DNA from: Candidatus Obscuribacterales bacterium
Lineage (GTDB): Bacteria; Cyanobacteriota; Vampirovibrionia; Obscuribacterales; Obscuribacteraceae
Assembly (NCBI GenBank): GCA_021732565.1
Contig: JAKFUT010000095.1
Span: 3,444-42,463, forward strand
DNA: 39,020 bases
Reading direction: 5' to 3'
Part shown: piece by piece, positions 26,252 to 34,140 of the stretch
How positions within the stretch are numbered: position 1 is the first letter of the stretch
Layout: every line of letters starts with the position of its first letter
Notes under the pieces: generated by a model
What the model was told of the DNA's origin: nothing
Databases searched by the model: none
The model's input: the letters and a program-made list of their open reading frames with translations, nothing else
Made by a program: the position numbers and the translations under genes

Positions 26252-29044
26252 ATGACAATGAAAGTTCCCGGCACACACTCAGTTCTCTACGCCTCTGTCT
26301 GCTCAGTGTTGGCAATTTCCGCGGCGGTCTTTGCAATGGTTCCTCGTAGCGATGCTGCCGGTACAGCGCCCCGTGATGAGAAGAAGTCCCTCTTGAAGCC
26401 TCCCGAAAATGCCAACCCCTATCAGCTTCCCAAGGATGTCTCTCCTGTTAGCTATGACCTCACCTTCGCGCCGGATCTTGAAAATTTCACCTTCGACGGC
26501 ACAGAAACAATAACAGTAAAGGTAGATGAGTCAGTAAAATCTATCACCCTGAATGCACTGGATCTCAAAATCAAATCCGCCTCAATAAAGCGCTCGCAGC
26601 GCCCGGGTGAAGAAGCTGGAGGGAAACTAGCTGATGGGAACGGCTCTGAGATGGAAGGAACAGTAAGTCTCGACAGCGAACACGAAGTGGCAACCATCGT
26701 CTTTCCCGGCACCCTGATTAAGGGTGATTATATACTGCAACTTAGTTTCACCGGAGATCTGAACGATAACCTCCGCGGGTTCTACCGCTCGCACTACAAA
26801 GACAATGCGGGAGTGAAACACTGGCTGGCGACAACCCAAATGGAGCCCACTGATTCAAGGCGAATGTTCCCATGCTTCGATGAACCCGAGATGAAAGCCA
26901 CATTCAAGATTACAGCGATCATTCCAGATAATATGGTCGCCATTTCTAATGGAGCAGTGGAGCGTGAGGAACGCGATGAAGCGAAGCAAAAGAAAAAGGT
27001 CGTATTCGAAGCTTCCCCGCGAATGTCATCATATTTGGTGGCACTCATTGTGGGCGATTTTAAATCTACTTCAACAAAGGAATCTTGCGGCATTCCCGTT
27101 CGAGTCTGGGCTCCGTCTGGCAAGGAAGAACTCGGATATTATGCGCTGGACACGGCTTGCAAGGTCCTTGCATTTCAAACCAGGTACTTCGGTATTCCAT
27201 ACCCGGCAAAAAAATTGGACCTGATCGCCATACCGGATTTTCGCTCGGGTGCAATGGAAAATCTGGGTGCCATTACTTTCCGGGAGGCATCCCTTCTTGT
27301 TGACGATAAAACCGGCAGTAACTTTCTCAAACGCCGCGTATCCAACATAGTCGCTCACGAAATCGCTCATCAGTGGTTTGGCGATCTAGTTACGATGAAA
27401 TGGTGGGATGATATCTGGCTGAATGAGGCCTTCGCCTCCTGGATGGCAACAAAGACCGTTGACGAAATTCATCCTGACTGGCGAGTGATCACGAAGTCTG
27501 TACTCACGCGCAACGAATCTATGAATGTAGATCAACTGAAGGCGACCAGAGCAATTCATGCACACGTTGACAATCCCAAACAAGCCGCGGAGATGTTTGA
27601 CCCGATTACTTACGACAAAGGTGAATCGGTCCTGCGAATGCTGGAAGGCTTTGTCGGAGACAAAACGTTCCAGGCGGGCATCAACGACTACCTCAACGCT
27701 CATAAATTCGGAAATGCTTCCAGCGAAGATCTCTGGGAAGCAATCGGTAAAAAATCCAGTGGTGTTCCAGTACCGGAGATTATGAAGACGTGGGTTTTTC
27801 AGTCTGGATTTCCCATGGTAACAGTGAGCAAGGCTGACTCGGATAAGACCGCCCCCGGGACGTTCTCCCTTTCTCAGCAGCGATTTTTCGGAATGCCCGG
27901 AGAAAAACCTGATGAATCGATCTGGCTAGTTCCATTGGTCTTGCGCGACGTCAATGGCTCTCAGGATTCTAATAAGACAACGACTACGGTTTTGAGCAAG
28001 AAACAAGACTCTGTCTCCATGCTTGCTCGAAAGGCTTCCGCTCAATTGCAGCAACCCGGGCTGATGCTGGTAAACTCCGGTGGAATGGGCTTTTATCGAA
28101 CTCACTATTCGCCCGCTGACACAGCATTAATAGTGAAGAAGTTCGACTACCTCACACCGGAAGAACGACTGGCATTCATCGCAGACACATGCGCGCAGGT
28201 CTGGAACGGTTCTCTTCCCGTTGAAGATCGGCTGAATTTGACAGGGCAAATAGTGAGCGAGAAGGATCCGCTCGTGCTGACAAATCTAGTCGGGGAGAGT
28301 CACAAAATTTACGATTTCTTAGACGAGAAGCACCGCAATGAATACGCCACCAAATTGCGAACATCGTTGTTGCCTGTAAAAGAGCGAATAGGCTGGACCG
28401 AACGACAAGGTGAGCAAGACACGGTGAAAGATCTAAGAGAAGCCACACTAACGCTGCTTGGCTATGCGCAAGACAATCTAACCATCTCAGAAGCGCGCGA
28501 CCTCTATACAAAGTTTATGAGCAATCATCAATCGGTGCCCGCGGATATCACAGGAACGGTGCTATCGATAGTTGCTTACAACGGCGGCGCTAAAGAATAT
28601 GAGGAGATTACAAACGCATGGAAGAAGGAACACATTCCCGAACTTGAGAAGCGCTTCTTATTTAAGCTTGCAGTTTTTCGCCAACCGGAGTTAATTGACA
28701 GAACTCTTGCGTTGGCCGTCAGCTCAGACGTGAGAGGACAGGACGGTTTTCGGCTCCTGGCCGATTTGTTGACTCACGATGCCAGCAAACATAGAGCCCT
28801 GGAGTTTGTCAAATCTCACTGGCCACAAATTTCGGAAAAATTCCCGCCAAGGAGCTTGAATGCTATAGCCTCCGCCTGTAGCTCGTTTGATCAACCGGCA
28901 GATGAACGATCTATCAACGAATTTTTCACCGCCGATAAACTTCCCTATGGAAAATCGGCATTGACCCGAATGCTGGAAGAATTGCATGCGGCTGTTCTCT
29001 ATCGGCAAAGGAACGAGGCAAAGGTAATTGCATGGATTAAGTGA
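26252..29044 (+). CDS. Exported M1-family zinc aminopeptidase
   Basis: 930-aa metallopeptidase removing N-terminal residues from peptides. A signal peptide (VLYASVCSVLAISAAVFAMV, cleavage near DAAG) sends it to the periplasm or outside. The N-terminal beta domain begins with LPKDVSPVSYDLTF. The exopeptidase motif GAMEN is at 333-337, and zinc ligands HEIAH at 369-373 with Glu392 follow the HExxH-18-E spacing. The transition-state Tyr is Y454 in ITYDKGESVLRML. A C-terminal ERAP1-like helical domain (MGFYRTHYSP and onward) completes the family architecture at usual length. ATG 26252 has AGGA 5 nt upstream; the ATG at 26198 would bury the signal peptide behind 18 residues. It sits between two paralogous kinase-TPR genes. 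Confidence 0.95.
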   Translation: MTMKVPGTHSVLYASVCSVLAISAAVFAMVPRSDAAGTAPRDEKKSLLKPPENANPYQLPKDVSPVSYDLTFAPDLENFTFDGTETITVKVDESVKSITLNALDLKIKSASIKRSQRPGEEAGGKLADGNGSEMEGTVSLDSEHEVATIVFPGTLIKGDYILQLSFTGDLNDNLRGFYRSHYKDNAGVKHWLATTQMEPTDSRRMFPCFDEPEMKATFKITAIIPDNMVAISNGAVEREERDEAKQKKKVVFEASPRMSSYLVALIVGDFKSTSTKESCGIPVRVWAPSGKEELGYYALDTACKVLAFQTRYFGIPYPAKKLDLIAIPDFRSGAMENLGAITFREASLLVDDKTGSNFLKRRVSNIVAHEIAHQWFGDLVTMKWWDDIWLNEAFASWMATKTVDEIHPDWRVITKSVLTRNESMNVDQLKATRAIHAHVDNPKQAAEMFDPITYDKGESVLRMLEGFVGDKTFQAGINDYLNAHKFGNASSEDLWEAIGKKSSGVPVPEIMKTWVFQSGFPMVTVSKADSDKTAPGTFSLSQQRFFGMPGEKPDESIWLVPLVLRDVNGSQDSNKTTTTVLSKKQDSVSMLARKASAQLQQPGLMLVNSGGMGFYRTHYSPADTALIVKKFDYLTPEERLAFIADTCAQVWNGSLPVEDRLNLTGQIVSEKDPLVLTNLVGESHKIYDFLDEKHRNEYATKLRTSLLPVKERIGWTERQGEQDTVKDLREATLTLLGYAQDNLTISEARDLYTKFMSNHQSVPADITGTVLSIVAYNGGAKEYEEITNAWKKEHIPELEKRFLFKLAVFRQPELIDRTLALAVSSDVRGQDGFRLLADLLTHDASKHRALEFVKSHWPQISEKFPPRSLNAIASACSSFDQPADERSINEFFTADKLPYGKSALTRMLEELHAAVLYRQRNEAKVIAWIK

Positions 29045-29396
29045 GTCGTCCCGCACATCGCGCGAATGCTTCTCCGCTGACGTGATTCCGCGGAATCGCC
29101 CGCAAAGGCGATTCCCGGGATCAGGTATCGACTGTGGGCTGAGCAGCTGCGGGCGGCAGAACAGATGAGGAATGTGTCATGTCGATATCCACCCATGGCT
29201 GCCAAACGAAGGCGCCGAAGGAAGCAAGATCGGCTGCCAGTAGTCTCTAACGGCTCCTCAAACTACAGCCCGACGGTCGATTCTGCAGTCCAATGGCCAG
29301 CTTCGGGTTCAGATAACTTGAGTTGTGCTGCCCTCCGACTAATGGAGCTGTTGACGGGGCATAGATCGTAGGCGGGTGTTAACAGGTTCCTCCCCG
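29045..29396. other. Spacer between aminopeptidase and kinase
   Basis: 352 bp with two overlapping palindromic elements at 29084-29115 (separate entry). A 68-codon frame (29165-29371) encoding a very Arg-rich start has no ribosome site and is not called. No promoter was identified with confidence. Confidence 0.4.
29084..29115. terminator. Hairpin downstream of aminopeptidase, possible terminator or operator
   Basis: A perfect 14-bp palindrome GATTCCGCGGAATC (29084-29097) overlaps a 9-bp-arm hairpin GGAATCGCC/GGCGATTCC (29092-29100 and 29107-29115, 6-nt loop). It starts 40 nt after the aminopeptidase stop. No U-run follows, so a factor-independent terminator is not certain; the two alternative pairings could also mark a protein site. 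Confidence 0.4.
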
Positions 29397-32132
29397 ATGT
29401 TAATCGACCTACCTCTGGACACTCTAGTCGACGATCGCTATAGCGTGATCGACCACATCGGCGACGGCGGAATGGGAAGTGTGTTCAAGGCGCGCGAGCG
29501 CGAAATTGACAGAATAATTGCGCTGAAGCTCTTGCATCCGGAGTTAGCCCCTGACATAGAGAATCAACAACGATTCATTCGGGAAGGAAATCTTCTCTCT
29601 AAGTTGCAGCACCCCAATGTATTGACGTTTTATCGATTTGGCATCTGGAATGGAGATATTTTCTACATCGCGATGGAGTATCTGCAAGGACAGTCACTCA
29701 GCGAAGTGATTGCGAAAGAAACAAGATTGACCTGCCAACGAGTACTGAATATTGGCATTCAGATATGTAGCGCCATGGCCCATGCACATAGTCACAACAT
29801 TGTGCATCGAGACCTTAAACCGGGCAACATTATGATTCTCGATGACCCGACAGGTGACATTGTGAAGGTAGTCGACTTCGGTCTGGCCAAATTACTTACA
29901 GATAACGGTGACGACATTGGTCGGATGAGCCAGCAACTAACGCAAACCGGGTGCTTGATTGGCAGCGTTCAGTACATGAGTCCTGAACAGTGTCTGGGAC
30001 GAATCGCCGACCCTCGTTCGGATATTTACGCGGTTGGTTGCATGCTATATGAGGCTCTGACCGGGGAAACACCAGTGATAGCAGATAATCCCATCGGCGT
30101 GATGCACTTCCATGTGAACGTGATGGCCGAACCACCCTCTAAACGATTGGGAAAGTCCTTACCGGTGGGACTGGATTTCGTGGTGATGCGAACGTTAGCG
30201 AAGAATCCGGCGCAGCGTTATCAGTCTATGACAGATTTGCAAGCAGATCTCACATCAGTGTTGGCGGGGAACGGAGCCAATCTTGTCGGGCTGAATAGAT
30301 TCACTACGAGCACTCCGTCAAGCTTTCTATTTCCGTGCTCAGGAAAATACATTGGTGCGGTTTTTATACTTGCGCTAATTTCCGTGGTCGGATGGCTCGC
30401 ACAATCACAATCTCACCGGCCCACCAGCCAAGCGAGAGTTGAGTTGAAGCACAGTGCGGTCAAAGCTCCCATGGGGGCGCCGGGACTTGCTTCATTAGCC
30501 GCTTTATACGCGAAACAGGGGCGATACGTCGACGCCATGCCAGTGTACCAAAAGTGCCTGGATATGATGGAAAAATCGAGTACCACTGCCCCACATGAAT
30601 TGGCACTGATCATGTGCGGACTGGCACAAGTATGCATCCATTTGGACAAATATTCGCAAGCAGAATCGCTTTACAAGAGAGCGGTGGAAATCATCGAAAT
30701 AACTGCGGGGCGAGATCACCCGGAGACAGCGCTTAAATTGGTGCAACTTTCCTACTGTTACAAGATTCAGAGTAAGTACGCTGAGGCGGAAAGAGCGTGT
30801 AGGAGGGCACTTGCGATTTGTGAGAAATCAGGAGGGAACAATCCTGATGTAGCGGAGATTCTGTCTTCCCTCGGAGAGATCTATCGAGCACAATGGAAAC
30901 TCGAAGAGGCTGCATCTGTTTTCAGGCGGGGGCTGGAAATAATGGAGGCATCCAGGGGAGCTAACCATTCCGAAATGGCCGGTCTGCTTGATTCATTAGG
31001 AGAGGCTTACGTCGTGCAAGGTAGATATGCAGAGGCAGCCGCGCTGGCCGAACGGGCGGTGACCGTAACCGAAAATACACTAGGTCCAACTCATCCTGAA
31101 GTAGCACATAGACTCGATCAACTAGCAGACATTTATTTCAAGCAGGGTAGATATGCAGATGCCGAGAACTCTCTTACTAAAGCGCTAGCATTTGGCGGGA
31201 GGACAGCCACTATGAACTACCTGAGCAAGGCAAACCGGCTCAATGCGCTGGCTACCACAGCGTTGGCACAGGGGAAATACGCACAAGCAGAGCGCTGGGA
31301 GAAAGAAGCAATCAGTGCCACTGAAGAGCCAGGATTAAATGCTTCCGAGAAGCCCAACAAGCTTTTCGTATTGGCCGATATTTACCTGGTACAGGGCAAA
31401 TATGAGGAGGCTTTGGCTGCTCGTTCTACGGCGCTGGCACTTTGCGAGAAAAACCTGGAAGGTCGCAGTGACCTTACTTTCATTATCAGAACGCGTCAGC
31501 TTGGTGATCTCTATTGCGGCATGGGGAAACTGGAGGAAGCGAAAGCTGTGTTCTCCAGGGCACGGAAGCTTTGCGAAAAATCCCTCGGACCTGATCATCC
31601 AGATGAAGGTGCTAGACTCCTGCAGTTGGGAGACCTGCTAAGGATTGAGGGTAAGGACCAGGAAGCGGAGATTCTCTACAAGAATGCGATTCCACTTGTT
31701 GAAAAGAACTTTGGCCCCGCTCATCCGGACATGGCAGGAGCTTACCATCGCCTGGCCGACCTGTGTATGACCAGGAAAGATTTCATCGGCGCCGAACACC
31801 TCTGTAGAAAAGCCCTGGCAATCATGGCGAAGAGATTCCCACCGGATCACATCGACAGGGCAGTCAGTCTTGACCAATTAGGTCGTATTTACTGTGGTCA
31901 AAAGAACTACACAAAGGCAGAACCACTGCTCGAGCAGGCGCTGGCGATCAGCAGGAAAGCGATGTTACCACCAAATCATCCAGACTCAATTGCAAGGCGC
32001 CAGATACTGGCAGGAGTTTATCGCCAAGAAGGCAAACTTGCCGCGGCCGAAAAACTGAAAAATGAGACCCCCTCCTCGGCGAGCAACCAAGCATCAGCGA
32101 AAGAGAGTTCCATCGTGAAGCAGTCACACTGA
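29397..32132 (+). CDS. Ser/Thr kinase with about thirteen TPRs (kinesin-light-chain type)
   Basis: 911-aa protein, paralogue of the minus-strand kinase at 22911. The intact kinase domain has IGDGGMGSVF at 21-30, Lys44, HRDLKPGN with Asp139, DFG with Asp160, and GSVQYMSPEQ. One membrane helix lies at about 319-335. About thirteen TPRs of 42 residues follow (about 365-890), many with the LGPDHPD-type turn that defines kinesin-light-chain repeats, for example YSQAESLYKRAVEIIE and LGPTHPEVAHRLDQLADIY. It ends in a Ser/Lys-rich tail without the beta module of its paralogue. The frame is open from a GTG at 29376; ATG 29397 is preferred by alignment with the paralogue, but neither has a clear ribosome site. 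Confidence 0.92.
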   Translation: MLIDLPLDTLVDDRYSVIDHIGDGGMGSVFKAREREIDRIIALKLLHPELAPDIENQQRFIREGNLLSKLQHPNVLTFYRFGIWNGDIFYIAMEYLQGQSLSEVIAKETRLTCQRVLNIGIQICSAMAHAHSHNIVHRDLKPGNIMILDDPTGDIVKVVDFGLAKLLTDNGDDIGRMSQQLTQTGCLIGSVQYMSPEQCLGRIADPRSDIYAVGCMLYEALTGETPVIADNPIGVMHFHVNVMAEPPSKRLGKSLPVGLDFVVMRTLAKNPAQRYQSMTDLQADLTSVLAGNGANLVGLNRFTTSTPSSFLFPCSGKYIGAVFILALISVVGWLAQSQSHRPTSQARVELKHSAVKAPMGAPGLASLAALYAKQGRYVDAMPVYQKCLDMMEKSSTTAPHELALIMCGLAQVCIHLDKYSQAESLYKRAVEIIEITAGRDHPETALKLVQLSYCYKIQSKYAEAERACRRALAICEKSGGNNPDVAEILSSLGEIYRAQWKLEEAASVFRRGLEIMEASRGANHSEMAGLLDSLGEAYVVQGRYAEAAALAERAVTVTENTLGPTHPEVAHRLDQLADIYFKQGRYADAENSLTKALAFGGRTATMNYLSKANRLNALATTALAQGKYAQAERWEKEAISATEEPGLNASEKPNKLFVLADIYLVQGKYEEALAARSTALALCEKNLEGRSDLTFIIRTRQLGDLYCGMGKLEEAKAVFSRARKLCEKSLGPDHPDEGARLLQLGDLLRIEGKDQEAEILYKNAIPLVEKNFGPAHPDMAGAYHRLADLCMTRKDFIGAEHLCRKALAIMAKRFPPDHIDRAVSLDQLGRIYCGQKNYTKAEPLLEQALAISRKAMLPPNHPDSIARRQILAGVYRQEGKLAAAEKLKNETPSSASNQASAKESSIVKQSH

Positions 32133-32314
32133 ACCGCCAATGATAACGAAAGACATGACACATACGTGCATCAAATTGTTGGTGAACAACTGCGCAATTA
32201 CCATCGAGTTCTGTGGCCGGATGTACCTGCACAAACCCTCAGGTGCGGCTCAAGGTACCAGAGAGTTGCAACTCCCAATATTACGCTTCTTGCCTAATCG
32301 GAGAGACAAGTCCA

Positions 32315-33265
32315 ATGACGAAAGCCTTCAAGACTTTGCTGTATTCCGACAGGGAATACGAAATTGATGAATATGCGCGACTGATTGGCGACGCTTATAT
32401 TGATGTTGAGCTGTTGATTTGCCGCACGGTTGCTGACGCAGCAGCGAACATTTCTGAAGCTGACATTGTATTTGGAGTTCATTTACCTTCGCACGTTTAC
32501 GCTTCTGCGCACAAATTGCGCTGGATTCAATCTATGTGGGCGGGCGTTGAACGACTGGTAGGATGCCCCGTGCCGGAACATGTAATCATCACCAAACCAC
32601 ATGGCGTATTTGGGAAATACATCAGCCAGTATGTTTTTGGAAACCTGCTCGCCTGGCGCATTAAATTGAAGGAATCTATGAAACTGCAGGCAGAATGCAC
32701 ATGGAATCCGTACAACATAGAATTGCTCTCGGGGCAACGATTGGGTATTGCCGGTCTGGGCGACATAGGCGGGGAGATCGCTCGAATCGGCAAGGCCTTC
32801 GGAATGGAAATTTTCGGACTCAATAGCGACGGACGATCGAGCAAGCTTGCGGATCGCACTTTTGCAACTGCAGAAGTAGCGCAGTTTGTAGGCGCAGTCG
32901 ACGTTCTGGTGCTCGTAATGCCAGCGACGGGCAACTCCATCGGTCTGTTCGACCGTGTCGTTCTCTCGGCTTTGCAACCACACGCGTTGCTTATTAACGT
33001 GGGCCGCGGTGCGCTGATAAATGACGCAGCCCTCATTGAGTTGCTAGAACAACGCCGAATAGGCGGTGCGATCCTCGACGTGTTTAATGAAGAACCGCTG
33101 CCCTCCAATCATCCGTACTGGCATTTGCCAAACTGTGTCGTCACCCCGCACATTGCCGGTCCGAGCCTACCGGAGGACATCACTCGCTGCTTTGTAAAGA
33201 ACTTCACTCGTTTTCAAGCCGGCGAACCAATGCTAGGGCAAATAGATCGCAAGCGCGGATATTGA
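32315..33265 (+). CDS. D-2-hydroxyacid dehydrogenase
   Basis: 316-aa NAD(P)-dependent oxidoreductase interconverting 2-oxoacids and D-2-hydroxyacids (glyoxylate/hydroxypyruvate reductase-like). It shows the Rossmann motif GLGDIG at 147-152, the catalytic Arg231 in INVGRGALI, Glu260 in DVFNEEPLP, and His279 in TPHIAG. The position after the Rossmann strand is FGLNSDGR; an Asn-Ser-Asp-Gly-Arg run with no acidic residue right at the strand end leaves NAD versus NADP open. ATG 32315 is supported by GGAGAG 9 nt upstream; the open frame back to 32213 is not family-like. It converges with a frameshifted gene 30 bp away. Confidence 0.92.
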   Translation: MTKAFKTLLYSDREYEIDEYARLIGDAYIDVELLICRTVADAAANISEADIVFGVHLPSHVYASAHKLRWIQSMWAGVERLVGCPVPEHVIITKPHGVFGKYISQYVFGNLLAWRIKLKESMKLQAECTWNPYNIELLSGQRLGIAGLGDIGGEIARIGKAFGMEIFGLNSDGRSSKLADRTFATAEVAQFVGAVDVLVLVMPATGNSIGLFDRVVLSALQPHALLINVGRGALINDAALIELLEQRRIGGAILDVFNEEPLPSNHPYWHLPNCVVTPHIAGPSLPEDITRCFVKNFTRFQAGEPMLGQIDRKRGY

Positions 33266-33295
33266 GGCTCATCTTTGAAATTGGTATCCACGTGA

Positions 33296-33900
33296 TTATT
33301 CCGTGTGATCTCTATCGTTTATATCCATGATGTGATCGAGAGTTTCCAACAAAAAGATGATACGGTCAAATAGAGATAGTGCTAACAGCAAACTATTTCC
33401 TCTTAGTTCCGGATGTGTCTCTAACCCATACTGGTTCTCTATTCGCTCTACAACCAGCAGTGCGCTTGTAACAAAAGAGGGTATGACGCTACTGGTATGG
33501 CATGATGATGAAGCCTCCAGGTATATTTCAACAAGCCGCTCATGGTCGTTCTTTCGCTTTTCTGCTCGCCGGACAAGATTGGGTATCGAATGACATTAAC
33601 CGTCAAATCAGAAATGATAGCTTCTACGAATAGGAGCGTCTCTGCAGCACGCTCTAGAGCTTTTGAGATTCGCCGTGGAGAGTAATTCCCGGTTGGTGGA
33701 GCTGTGGACAGCAGATCCTTGGTATGAGATTTTAGCTGGCGCAAGTCGTTAGTTTCTTTGCTCAAAAGTTTGCTCACCGCTTGACTCTGTCCTTCAAGCC
33801 CCCTGAGTTGACGCAAGGCGTGTAGATTCCAAAGATCAGGTCGGACCATTCGACGGACGACGTTCCTGAAAGCGCTAGAAATTCGGTTGGAGCGTTTCAT
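33296..33900 (-). pseudogene. Frameshifted gene for a helical protein of unknown family
   Basis: Two adjoining frames together encode about 200 residues. The first part starts at ATG 33900 (or TTG 33912) and is basic and helical (MKRSNRISSAFRNVVRR, then RISKALERAAETLLFVEAII). It would run on to 33448, but from about 33595 leftward the plausible protein continues in the -1 frame: LVRRAEKRKNDHERLVEIYL, then VTSALLVVERIENQYGLETH and SLLLALSLFDRIIFLLETLD, ending at a TAA at 33296-33298. That second frame is open for 99 codons but has no ATG, GTG or TTG near its start, so it cannot be a separate gene. The cause is a frameshift mutation, an assembly error or, less likely, programmed slippage near the AAAA in CAGAAAAGC. 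No family recognised. Confidence 0.65.
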
Positions 33901-34140
33901 CGGAGCTGGCAAGCAACAGAGAGTTGAACACTCATTTCAATTTACCAGACTTGTCGCGAAGAGATCGTTCAGGACGCGAGATGATATCCGGGGTTTTCCA
34001 CAGGCCAAGCTCATGGCATAGAACCTGACGTTGGTCGGCATAAAGGTTTATGGTCAAGATACGTCGGTGAGTTGGCAGATTGGTTTGGTGATCTCCCACT
34101 CATGCTGCGGCCTTTCGTTTTGCGGCAGGAGAGATAAAAC
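33901..34140. other. Divergent spacer upstream of VIT protein gene
   Basis: 240 bp between the frameshifted minus-strand gene and the plus-strand VIT-domain gene. No ORF and no clear promoter hexamers were seen. The only obvious element is AGGAGA at 34128-34133, the ribosome site of the VIT gene. Confidence 0.4.

Noticed and set aside
29165..29371. 68-codon Arg-rich frame before the second TPR kinase
   Set aside because: No ribosome site, low-complexity start, and no protein-like pattern after it.
33357..33593. Plus-strand 78-codon frame
   Set aside because: It is the antisense shadow of the frameshifted minus-strand gene, whose helical sequence is far more plausible.
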